The notes beneath the pieces were generated by a model. The model was not told where the DNA came from. It saw only the letters and a program-made list of their open reading frames with translations, and searched no databases. The position numbers and the translations under genes are program-made. A stretch of 64,000 nucleotides of DNA. It comes from Triticum aestivum (Eukaryota; Streptophyta; Magnoliopsida; Poales; Poaceae). Below, one piece after another: positions 55,541 through 64,000 of the stretch (the first letter of the stretch is position 1; each line of letters opens with the position of its first letter). The stretch lies in assembly GCF_018294505.1 (NCBI RefSeq), contig NC_057802.1, positions 551,079,267 through 551,143,266 on the forward strand. Direction: 5' to 3'.

Positions 55541-56125
55541 TTTCATTTGCCAGGATGCGGTTTAGTAAGTTGGTAACCTCTTTCCGTGTACACACCAAAC
55601 AGAGAGGCCGGGATGATGGTACCTTGGCCCAGGATTAAAGCCAGTCATCCGGTCAGGGGGCATGGGTGTTTCCGGTTGGGACCGAGAGGGGGGGCACCCC
55701 CTTAGAGCGCGTGTATAGAAATTTGATCCCATGCTACGCGAGGTTGTAGCCTCCCCGTCTCAAGGTTTTTCTTGAACGTTGTCGAGGGTGATCCCTGGCT
55801 TCGGATGGTTGAATTGGGTGTGTACTGGTTAGACGTGTTTCTTCCAAAACACCGTAGACGGAACTAGTCCCCGTGACTACTGAAATCCGTTGGCTGTGGT
55901 TAAGTACAAACTCTGCAGAGTCAATTCCTTCCAAATCATCGTATCCATGATCTAGTAGTGTAATCATTATATCCATATCTACCCGCGTGGAAAACTTGTC
56001 CCCGGTGGACAAAGCTCAAGTGTTAAATCCAGATTTATTGTTATTCCTGTGGATGGACTAACTTTATATTTGTCTCATGCTTGTGATAATTTATGTTCCC
56101 GAACTATTGTATTGTTGAGCCGTAA

Positions 56126-56233
56126 TATAAGCCCTTTATGTGATGTCGCTCAGACGTCCGACTGTGGCATGCACTGCCTTTGTTTTCTGTTATAAGCCCT
56201 TTATGTGGTGTCGCCCCGACGCCCGACTGTGGC
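56126..56233. repeat. 65 bp duplication flanking the minisatellite
   Basis: ATAAGCCCTTTATGTG begins at 56126 and again at 56191, each followed by TCCGACTGTGGCAT-like text. It lies directly upstream of the 57 bp array. Confidence 0.75.
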
Positions 56234-56632
56234 ATTATTATTCCGCATTTTCCGCTCGAGGAGTCTTTCAGACACTCGTTTGGTACCAGTATTATTATTC
56301 CGCATTTTCCGCTCGAGGAGTCTTTCAGACACTCGTTTGGCACCAGTATTACTATTCTGCATTTTCCGCTCGAGGAGTCTTTCAGACACTCGTTTGGCAC
56401 CAGTATTATTATTCCGCAGTTTCCTCTCGAGGAGTTATTCAGACACTCGTTTGGCACCAGTATTACTATTCTGCATTTTCCGCTCGAGGAGTCTTTCAGA
56501 CACTCGTTTGGCACCAGTATTATTATTCCGCAGTTTCCTCTCGAGGAGTCATTCAGACCCTCGTTTGGCACCAGTATTACTATTCTGCATTTTCCGCTCG
56601 AGGAGTCATTCAGACCCTCGCTTGGCACCCAG
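56234..56632. repeat. 57 bp minisatellite, seven units
   Basis: The GCTCGAGGAG core recurs at 56254, 56311, 56368, 56425, 56482, 56539 and 56596, an exact 57 bp period with no indels. Units 4 and 6 carry the variant CAGTTTCCTCTCGAGG in place of CATTTTCCGCTCGAGG, so the last four units alternate. Because 57 is 19 codons, three plus-strand frames and one minus-strand frame stay open through the array. I do not call these proteins. Confidence 0.95.
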
Positions 56633-57216
56633 TATTTATTATCTCTATGTCTGATCGCACTGGTTAACTTGTTCTTATGCTTCATGTTTACGTTTGTTAT
56701 ATCTTATGTCCGAACTATCTTGCGAGTACTTTCATAGTACTCACCTGGCTTGTTGATTTGGCCAGATGTTGACGAAGGCGATCTCTTGGATGAAGAGTTT
56801 GATAGCGCGTCCGACGCCTAGAGGAGTCCCAGTCAGTCCTGCGCGATCCCGGATATTGGTCACTTGTATTGTATACGCTTCCGCCGCCCGCAATAAGTCT
56901 CCTCGAGCCTCACTCCGATGCTCGAAGAGCTGTAGTCTTCTGGAATCATATCACTCGCTTCGCGGTGATATTTCCACCACCGTTATTATCGTGAGTTAGT
57001 AGTTTGCCACCCTATCCGCCGTCTTGTTTTATCGGCGTGCATGTAATAAATTGTTGGGCAGTCTCCGCTCAACTTTGTATTATATTCAGTACTCCTGGTA
57101 TTTTTCTTCTGTGACCAAGATATTGTCTACCAGTGAGAAGGAATTCTTCCTCGCTGGTCCATAAAAGGGATTGGTCTCTCAATAATTATTTTATTGAAAA
57201 ACCGGTCGTGACAAGC

Positions 57217-57230
57217 TTGGTATCAGAGCC
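57217..57230 (+). other. Primer-binding site of the giant-LTR element
   Basis: TTGGTATCAGAGCC three bases after the LTR end CGTGACA; initiator tRNA-Met type. Confidence 0.88.
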
Positions 57231-57378
57231 AGGCTGACTGTAGGAAGCCACTAGGTGCGATCGCTAATCGGTTATTAGCGTTTTTGTGCTTTTTCAGCAT
57301 TTTGCAATTGTAGCTATTTTCTGTTGGTCATCATAAATTTATGACATGACTACTCAGAATTTTTGCCTACTTTTGTAG

Positions 57379-57846
57379 ATGGCTGGCAGCAGCTGTGAGA
57401 ATCGAGTGTTCACCAACGTGCCCGAGGGGTTTGTCAAGCTCCTCGTCTCCATCACCAAGCTCGCGATCGGGCCAGCAGCTCGCCCGGAGTTCACACTCTA
57501 TCAGCACAAGCTCAGCGACGACGTGTCTATGCACCAAGCTGTGGTGCAATTCAAGGGAGGACGTTCCGCAGCTCGCCACTTCCGTTTTGTGGGAAGGGCC
57601 ATGCCTACGGAGAGGCATGCCATGCAGATGGCTGCCCGTGAGGCGATAGCTCGCCTTCGGGACATCCTTCCTACGATGAAGACTCGTCGCTACCGCTACC
57701 TCCCATGCCATGTGCCTTACACCAGCCACTATGCGTTCGCCTGCCATTGGGGAGAACGAGATGAAGCCATCGAGATGGTTGTGGAGTATCTCAAGGCTCT
57801 GGAGGAGTCTTTCGACAACCTCGTAGATGATCTTGTGGAGGAGTGA
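57379..57846 (+). CDS. 155-residue unknown protein of the giant-LTR element, dsRBD-like pattern
   Basis: Intact frame starting at ATG 57379 in TTTGTAGATGGCTGG, about 150 bp after the PBS, ending TGA at 57844-57846. It has no stop or frame damage, unlike every other retroelement frame here. The product is unknown. By eye it has a strand-rich first half (FTNVPEGFVKLLV, PEFTLYQHKLSDD, QAVVQFKGG), then HFRFVGRAMPTERHAMQ and MAAREAIARLRD, a spacing that recalls the beta-beta-beta-alpha C-terminal half of a double-stranded-RNA-binding domain, and an acidic helical C-terminus (VVEYLKALEESF). No zinc knuckle, protease or RT motif. It could equally be a small gag-like structural protein. The dsRBD idea is inference; a structure prediction would settle it. 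Confidence 0.55.
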   Translation: MAGSSCENRVFTNVPEGFVKLLVSITKLAIGPAARPEFTLYQHKLSDDVSMHQAVVQFKGGRSAARHFRFVGRAMPTERHAMQMAAREAIARLRDILPTMKTRRYRYLPCHVPYTSHYAFACHWGERDEAIEMVVEYLKALEESFDNLVDDLVEE

Positions 57847-58301
57847 AACCTCCAACCGAGAAGAACCGGCATAACCTCCAACATCGAAAACATCATAGAA
57901 GATGCGAGTGAACTCCGTTTTCGATGAACTCGAGCTTGTCATCAAGATGACCATAAGCTCCAAAACTCACAAAGAGAAAAACCAAACAAGAACCAATAAA
58001 GATGATGCAAGGATGCAATGGTTTGAGCTCTCTATGAACGATACGATCAAGCTACTCATCGAGAGCCCCCCTTGATAGTACGGCAATCGATCCTATAACC
58101 CGGTCTCCCAACTACCATCATGAGACCGGTAAAATAGAAAACCTATCAAGAGCAAACCTTTGCCTTGCACATGGTCCACTTGAGCTAGATGATGACGATC
58201 TTGACTCCCTCAAGTTGGACCACCTTTCTTGGATGTGTTGGCTCGATGAAGACTAGTTGATTGCTCCCCCATACTCCACTATGGGTGAGCCACTCTTCCG
58301 C

Positions 58302-58483
58302 ACATCTTCACAAGTCCATTGTCACCACAATGGACGGCAAGCTTCAAGCATTTGATCTCTTCATGATGCTTCACTTGAACTTGCACACCGCAACATCTTC
58401 ACAAGTCCATTGTCGCCACAATGGACGGCAAGCTTCAAGCATTTGATCTCTTCATGATGCTTCACTTGAACTTGCACACCGCA
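58302..58483. repeat. 91 bp tandem duplication
   Basis: ACATCTTCACAAGTCCATTG begins at 58302 and 58393. The two units are almost identical, including GGACGGCAAGCTTCAAGC. Part of the solo LTR. Confidence 0.9.
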
Positions 58484-58941
58484 ACCTAACCCCACAAAGA
58501 ACTCTCACGAAGATCATGGGTTAGTACACAAAGCGTAATTGACAATGCTTACCACACCATGGGATCGCTTGATCCCTCTCGGTACATCTTGTGCGCTTTG
58601 TGTGTTGATCAACTTGATTCACTCTTGACTTAGTCTTGATCAACCTTGAATCTTTTCAACTCTCTTCATTTGGATGATGTCTTGAAGATATACATGAATG
58701 ATCACACAATCTTCTTCTCCAAGACATGCTTGCAATAAGCTCAACTCTCACATGACCAATCTTTGGATAATTCCTTAATAACACATTGGTCACCACATAA
58801 ACTCCTTGAAACCAACACATGGACTTCAAGAAATGCCTATGGACAAATCCTTCAAATATAACTCAAGGCAACCATTAGTCCATACAGATTGTCATCAATT
58901 ACCAAAACCAAACATGGGGCACCGCATGTTCTTTCACATGA

Positions 58942-61400
58942 TCACTGGGCAAGAAACCAGTGGCAGTCACCATAGAGGCAAAGCGCTCGAACCAGGCACG
59001 AGGGGCCTGTTTAAGGCCATAGAGGGAACGGCGAAGCCTACAGACCATACCATCAGAGCATAGTACCCCGGTGGTGGCTGCATATAAACCTCCTCACGCA
59101 ACTCGCCATTGAGAAAGGCATTCTGAACGTCAAGTTGAGAGATGGACCAATGACGAACGGAAGCCACAACAAGGAGAGTGCGGACAGTGGTCATGTGGGC
59201 CACAGGAGCGAATGTCTCATCATAATCGCGGCCCTGCTCCTGTTGAAAATCACGAGCCACAAGACGATCTTTGTAACGCTCAAGAGAACCATCGGAGCGA
59301 GTCTTAATCTTGTAGACCCACTTGCAAGTGATGGGACGAACACCGGAAGGGAGGGAAACCAGATCCCATGTGCCAGAGCGCTCAAGGGCAGCAAGCTCTT
59401 CGGCCATCGCAAGCTGCCATTCAGGCTGAGTCATGGCAGTCCGATAGGAAGTGGGCTCAGCAAGAACGGAGAGACCATACCGATCAGGAGAATAGCGATC
59501 AGGCGGAGGCGAGGCCGAGCACGGAGGTTGTGAACCGGGGGAGGCATGAGTGGAGGTGCACCAGAGGGGGACGGGGTATCAGGGGAAGCATCCTCAGTAC
59601 GAGGGCGGCGAGTATTGTGGAGAGGAAAAGGTGAGAGAGGGCGACGGACTGGAGATGATGGTGGAGAGGTGGAGGAGGGGGATGGGGAAGAGGGTGTCGG
59701 TGGTGAATGAGAGTGAATGAGAGGTGCCGGAGGAAGAGGTGAAACAGGTGACACATAGCATGGTGTATCGGGAAGGAGAAGAAAAGAAATATCATCCACA
59801 GAGAAGCTCAAGGAAGAAGGCAGTGGGTAGTAAGAACGAGACTCGTCAAAAGTCACATCACGCGAGATGCGCAAGCGACGCCCAACAGGATCCCAACAAC
59901 GATAGCCCTTGTGCTCATCGCTGTAGCCAAGGAAAACACACTCAACTGACTGAGCAGTCAGTTTGGTACGTTCTCGCGGGGCAAGAAGGACATAGAACAC
60001 ACATCCAAACATACGGAGAGATGAGTAGTCAAGAGAATGACCAGTGAGACACTCCATAGGAATACCACCCTGCAGAGCAGTCGAGGGCTGAATGTTGATG
60101 AGATAGGTGGATGCAGAAACAGCCTCAGCCCAAAAGTGGGGTGGAAGGGAAGCGGCAATCATCAGCACACGAGCCGTCTCAAGCAGATGACGATGCTTGC
60201 GTTCGGCAACGCCATTCTGAGCATGAGCACCAGGACAAGAGAACTGGGCAAGAGTGCCCTGTTCCGTGAGAAAACCACGCAACAGCTGGGAGATATATTC
60301 TCCAGCGGAGTCAGCACGAAAAATATGAATAGGCGTGGAAAACTGGGTGTGAACCATGGCAGCAAAACATATGTATATAGAGAGAACCTCGCTGCGAGAT
60401 TTCATGAAGTAGAGCCAAGTGTAGCGATAGAAATCATCAATAAACAAAACATAGTAGCGATGACCACCTTTCGAATCAAAGGGAGCGGGACCCCAGACAT
60501 CAGAATGAACTAAGTCAAAAGGACGCTGAGATACCGACTCACTAGTAGGATAAGGTAACTGGGTCTGTTTGCCAAGTCTACAACCATTACAATGTAAAGA
60601 AACATCTCCGGATACAGACCCTAAGAGGCCCTGACGCACTAGTGATGACAGGTGAGAGCCACAGATGTGACCAAGACGATGATGCCACTGCTGGAAGGAC
60701 GCAGACGAAGAAGCAGCAAGAGCATGAGAGCTGGCAGAAGTGGTGGTAGCGGAAGGAACACAAAGCCAGTCAACCTCCCAAAGGCCCTCTGACTCACGGC
60801 GCCGGGGGCCAGCACCAACCAAAGCCTTGGTGCGACGGTCCTGAATGGAGCAAGGGTCGGTATCAAGAATGACACGACAACCAGAATCAGTAAGTTGGGC
60901 AGCGGAAAAAAGATTCATGGTAAGGCGAGGAACATGTGAAACACTAGGAACAGAAAAGGATGGAGTGGAAAGAATACCCCGACTGGCAACAGGAAGAGGT
61001 GTGCCATCGGCAGTAAGAACATTAACAGGCGAATCAAGAGGTTGGAGAGAAGACAACACAGAAGAATCAGAAGACATATGAAAAGAGGTTCCAGAATCCA
61101 GAACCCACGAAGATGTACCTGACTGTGTAGATGCTTGCGGTGATGGAGAGGTGAATGCAGTCACAACAGCAGCGGAACCAGTCGACGAGGAGCCGGAGGA
61201 AGCAAGTAGACGCTTGAGGCGTACAATGTCCTGGTCAGTGAGTGACGGGGTCGAGGAAGACACTGGAGTCCCACTAGAAGAGGAGCGCCTCTGGTCTCGC
61301 TTCTTCTGGCAACAATCAGACTCTGGGTGACCTGACCAGGAGCAGTAACCACAGAAGGTATCACGGCGCGACGTACCCTTCTCAGCATAAGGAGGGCGAC
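58942..61400 (-). pseudogene. Copia-2 zinc knuckle, protease, integrase and RT N-terminus
   Basis: On the minus strand: CCHC knuckle [15 protein letters not shown] (intact CX2CX4HX4C), protease [16 protein letters not shown]-pre-integrase [11 protein letters not shown], and an integrase with Asp in LVHSDVWGP, Asp in FRADSAGEY and Glu in [10 protein letters not shown]. The tail [16 protein letters not shown] and [10 protein letters not shown] leads to a Pro/Ser-rich linker. A frameshift near 59500 separates integrase from RT. RT shows YKDRLVARDFQQEQG, SQLDVQNAFLNGELREEV and MQPPPGY, then another frame change before RRS-type text. The frame goes on at 51960. It is the best preserved pol in the window, but frameshifted. 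Confidence 0.9.
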
Positions 61401-62278
61401 TCACCCCCTGAAGGAGTAGGCAGGAGCAGTGGAGCAGTGAGGCGAGCAGATGACACATGAGCTCGGGCGGCCAAAACTGATGGAACCACAAGTAACCCAG
61501 CAGAGCGAAGGCGGGTCTCCTCAGCACGAAGCTCAGCAAGCACCTCCGAGATAGGAACACGACCACGAGCAAGCAGGTGAGCACGTCGAGGCTCGAACTC
61601 AGAGCGGAGACGAGATAAGAACTCATGAACCCACTGAAAATCCAAATCTGACCGTGTAGTCTGACAGCAATGGCAAGTGCCACAAACGACTGTCCGAAGA
61701 GAGTCAAGCTGACGCCAGATGGCAGAGCACTGTGAATAGAACTCATCAACAGAGGAATCACCTTGCTGGAGTGCGTGCTCCTGACGCACCATAGATAGGT
61801 AGAGAGCATCACCAGAGGGCTGATAGCGCTGACAGAGATAAGACCACATCGCTGCAACTGTGCCAAGTCCCATGAACTCCGAGGCAAACTGAGGGAGAAC
61901 ACTCGCAGTAAGACCAATAGTAGCATGAGCATCATCATTGCACCATTGAATGTAAGCAGACAAATCATCACGGTAGGCAGAAAGGGCATCCGAATAAGCT
62001 GACATCTGCTGATCATAAGCATCAACTGCAGCATCATCGAGAGCCTTGGCTGCATCTCGATCGGCCTGAGAAGCATCAGCAGCAAGAACCGGCGGTGCTG
62101 GCGGGGTAGGAGCCACAGGGGCAACCGGGCAAGGCGGACAAGGGACTTCACCAGAGAGAACACCCCACAGAAGAAGACCGCGCATATGGATACGCATAAA
62201 GCCCGCAAACTCGGCATAGTTGGTGCCATCGACGATCACCGAGCACCGAGGAACTACGACATAGCCCGAAGAAGACAT
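61382..62278 (-). pseudogene. Copia-2 gag
   Basis: 298 codons from ATG at 62276-62278 ([18 protein letters not shown]). It has the Copia gag pattern: [20 protein letters not shown] at the start, [19 protein letters not shown] in the centre, [17 protein letters not shown] and [20 protein letters not shown] further on. The frame ends at 61382; a one-base change in a run of five G (minus strand) near 61403 would carry it into the knuckle-pol frame. Natural Copia elements use one frame, so I treat this as a mutation. A longer frame overlapping it in another phase is a shadow. Confidence 0.85.
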
Positions 62279-62831
62279 GAGGACCTCTTTTTTTTGGTCA
62301 ATGGGCTCAGACTGCCTGATCTAGATCAAGCAAAATCGAGGCAGGGGACTCAGGCGGCCCGATCTGGATCGAGCAGAGGCTCGATCGAGGCAGGAAAAGG
62401 AGCTGGGGCCGGGCGCTACTCGAGACGCCCGATCGAGGCAGAGGGCTCAGGCGGCTCGAGCGGGATCGAGTAGAGGCCCGACCACGCAGGGGCGACGACC
62501 AGGCAGACGAGGGAGATGACGGCCGGGCGGAGACGTGGCTGCGACAGCCAGACGAAGTCGGAGCAGCGACGGCCCGGGCAAGGAAGGGAGACAGGGGGCC
62601 TCCCAAGCTGGGAACGGGAGCGGCGCGGCCTTCCCGCTGGCAGAGGAGCGCCAGCCAGGGAAGACAGGGCCGGACGAGGCAGAGGCAACCGCGGCAGCCT
62701 AGACAGCAGCAGGTGGCGCCGGAAAAATGGTCGGAATCGAGCGGGAGCGGCCGGAGATGAGGTAGGCTAGGAAGAGGGAGCACGGAGTTGCAGCGTGTGG
62801 GAGAACGAGGCTAACGTAGCATCTGATATCA
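62279..62831 (-). other. Copia-2 leader and primer-binding site
   Basis: A GC-rich leader of about 550 bp with several open but domain-free frames. On the minus strand TGATATCAGATGC follows the 5' LTR, a mutated tRNA-Met PBS. Confidence 0.7.
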
Positions 62832-62955
62832 TGTTGGATAATGAGCAACTAGCTTTACTGAGGGCCAAAAGCCAGAACATATACATATGTGGTAAAGTGC
62901 AGAAAAGCTCCTTATACAATGGGGATGTACAGAAAGGAACTATACACATCTAATA
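62832..62955 (-). repeat. Copia-2 5' LTR
   Basis: 124 bp, partner of 48504-48627, with plus-strand end CATCTAATA (normally AACA). Followed by GATCC (62956-62960). Confidence 0.92.
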
Positions 62956-63554
62956 GATCCCACATTCTCCAAGTGATACACATGGAAGGTGCAATCCAGT
63001 TTGTCATGAAAGAATGCGACAAAGCCATGGAAACTTATTAGGAAGGCCTAAAGCATGATCCAAGTAACCAGGAGTTGCTTGACGGAGTAAAGAGATAAGT
63101 AATGCGCAAAGATATTCAGCCATTCCAGTAAGCAGCTCCCAACTGTTGCTCTCCTTTTTCAAATGCATTCAGCAGATCAACAAGTTCAACAGAGGCGAAC
63201 TTACCCTGGAGGAGTTGAAAGCGAGACAGGTAACTAAGATCCTCCTTCCAGCTACTGTGGCGTGGACCTTCTTGTCCATGGATTGCCTGATCCCTTAGGA
63301 GTGATCTAAAAGAATTAACATGTTTTTGCTCGCTCATACGGGCAGAACAAAGCTATGCAGGATCCTGAAATCCAGAACGTCTTTCTTGAGCCAGAGCTTG
63401 GTGAACGGTCCAAGTTGATACGCTGAGATGGTGTCTGCAGGTGTTTACTGTTTTCCAGGAGAATCCAAGGGTTGCCCAGGAGCACCTCAAGAACCCCGGC
63501 GTGAGGTAAAAGATCCAGAAGCTTGTGAGCTCAGGGATAGTCCAGATGAAGTAG
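62956..63554 (+). pseudogene. HOP/STI1 co-chaperone pseudogene, TPR2B end and DP2 domain
   Basis: Continues the exon split by Copia-2. TPR2B text (THILQ-type start, then MKECDKAMETY and EGLKHDPSNQELLDGVKR) is broken by TGA, a one-base loss near 62985, TAG after METY and TAA after VKR. A short intron-like gap leads to QQINKFNRGELTLEELKARQ, then an intron with GTAACTAAG donor (63230) and CGGGCAG acceptor (63345). The next exon reads NKAMQDPEIQN, then a degraded stretch, then FQENPRVAQEHLKNPGV, one stop, and KIQKLVSSGIVQMK with the normal-looking TAG at 63552-63554. This DP2/STI1 module is the C-terminus of HOP, which helps hand clients from Hsp70 to Hsp90. Confidence 0.88.
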
Positions 63555-64000
63555 ACCAAGGCTGCAAGTGTTGGAGGTTTAGTCAGCTGATTGTCCAAGT
63601 GTATGCTTTTTCATGTAGACATACTGGGGGTCATTTCGCTCCAGATTTGGGTTTGTGTAAAGCAAGTTTCATGTAGTTCTTAAATTAGCTTTCCACCTTC
63701 TTTGGAATTTGGTTTCCTTTGCAAGCTGCCCATTCCTGATTATCCGATTGAGAACTCTTCTATTTTAATTGAGATAAGATGAGCAATGTATTCTCCAGGA
63801 GTTGTCTTATGATTTTTCTGAATTCTTTTGTCATTATTTCATGTTGTTTAGAATTTTTGTATATTTACTTTCTTCCTTTAAAATCAAATGCGCATCTACT
63901 AAAGGATAATAAATTAAAGACTGCAATCTAAGGATACTTTTATTTGTCGTTCTGAAAGGAATGAGGAATGGATACAGGAGGCACGTCGTAGGCGTAGGGG
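63555..64000 (+). other. Former 3' UTR and flank of the HOP pseudogene
   Basis: AT-rich sequence after the HOP stop, with TTTCATGTAG and TTTAATTGAG phrases typical of a 3' UTR and no open frame of note. I cannot fix a polyadenylation site. Confidence 0.5.

Larger units (their letters stand above)
53393..57213 (+). repeat. 3.8 kb LTR of the giant-LTR element
   Basis: U3 of about 0.85 kb, TATA box, a GC-rich leader block (about 54290-54800) and a long AT-rich tail with two tandem-repeat arrays. Its LTR status rests on the terminal dinucleotides and the PBS directly after it. Confidence 0.7.
53393..57847 (+). mobile_element. Giant-LTR retroelement, 5' LTR and start of interior only
   Basis: A 3.8 kb LTR (53393-57213) with TGTGACACCC and CCGGTCGTGACA ends is followed by a PBS (57217-57230) and one intact ORF, and then the sequence returns to the surrounding solo LTR near 57847. 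No 3' LTR, polypurine tract or pol is seen, and TAGCA (53388-53392) is not repeated at the right edge. The right end was therefore lost, or the element integrated incompletely. The ends match the class of the solo LTR at 21189-25666. Confidence 0.65.
51961..58936 (-). mobile_element. Solo LTR of a SIRE/Maximus-type Copia, with a nested insertion
   Basis: Bounded by TGAAAGATCATGG and TGTTCTTTCA on the plus strand with the perfect duplication CATGA (51956-51960 and 58937-58941). Without the insertion at 53393-57847 it is about 2.5 kb. On the minus strand it begins with TGCCCC, TTTTGGTAATTGA and GGACTAATG and ends CGCCTATTCACCCCCCTCTAG...CTTTCA, the same order of terminal motifs as the Maximus-like LTR at 5666-7175. 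No PBS, polypurine tract or coding region remains, hence solo LTR. It contains several tandem repeats. Confidence 0.8.
48504..62955 (-). mobile_element. Copia-2: short-LTR Copia retrotransposon inside the HOP pseudogene
   Basis: A minus-strand element with 124 bp LTRs and a perfect target duplication GATCC (48499-48503 and 62956-62960) that lies inside a HOP exon. It keeps gag, zinc knuckle, protease, integrase, RT and RNase H in Copia order. Without its insertions about 4.7 kb remain; roughly 0.5 kb of RT/RNase H sequence is missing at the 49140 junction. The LTRs differ at 5 of 124 positions, all transitions. It lies antisense to HOP. Confidence 0.92.

Noticed and set aside
56234..56632. 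Regular repeat array as a possible CRISPR
   Set aside because: Units are contiguous with no unique spacers, in a eukaryotic LTR.
56104..56737. Several long overlapping frames (149-193 residues) on both strands
   Set aside because: They arise because the 57 bp minisatellite is a multiple of three; all frames stay open at once, which is not evidence of a gene.
61400..62229. N-terminal 270 codons of a 932-codon minus-strand frame
   Set aside because: This part is a shadow of Copia-2 gag read one frame off (Leu-rich text); only the part after about 61400 is real pol.

Overview
The window looks like intergenic DNA from a large Triticeae genome (wheat, Aegilops or barley type). I infer this from recalled repeat families (a Copia LTR of the Angela/BARE1/WIS type and a 13 kb Copia resembling Maximus), from dense nesting of LTR retrotransposons, and from introns in the one recognisable cellular gene. 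About 52 kb of the 64 kb is retrotransposon. I see no intact cellular gene, no tRNA or rRNA gene and no CRISPR array.

Layout. (1) 1-1599 is old low-copy flank. (2) 1600-30664 is Copia-1, a 5.3 kb minus-strand element with 283 bp LTRs. Its gag is split by a plus-strand Maximus-like Copia (5666-29442, TSD ATTGC). That element holds two insertions of its own: a non-autonomous Gypsy-like element in pol (9644-15717, TSD CATGT) and a 4.5 kb solo LTR in the extra 3' ORF (21189-25666, TSD ACATT). (3) 30670-31401 is flank. (4) 31402-39926 is a minus-strand Angela-type Copia (TSD CCAGA). (5) 39932-48414 is low-copy flank with gene-like composition but no recognised protein. (6) 48415-63554 is the 3' part of a HOP/STI1 co-chaperone pseudogene on the plus strand. 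It is cut by minus-strand Copia-2 (48504-62955, TSD GATCC). Copia-2 carries a truncated Gypsy-type fragment (49141-51868) and a SIRE/Maximus-type solo LTR (51961-58936, TSD CATGA). The solo LTR itself contains one giant LTR plus the start of a further element (53393 to about 57847).

Hand-counted LTR divergence agrees with the nesting: Copia-1 about 14/283, Maximus-like about 35/1490, and the Gypsy-like element inside it about 13/625. Copia-2 shows 5/124 and Angela about 24/1700. Every autonomous element is dead. Lesions include catalytic substitutions (RT YVDD to YVAD in the Maximus-like element; YVID plus integrase Glu to Lys in Angela), frameshifts and many nonsense codons that look like C-to-T changes.

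Points most worth a second look: the roughly 1.2 kb interval with a TATA box and leader-like sequence ahead of the large non-pol 3' ORF of the Maximus-like element; an undamaged 155-residue ORF with a dsRBD-like pattern just after the primer-binding site of the giant-LTR element; a 57 bp (19-codon) minisatellite open in several frames; an array of polypurine-tract-like motifs inside the Gypsy-like element; and the HOP pseudogene.
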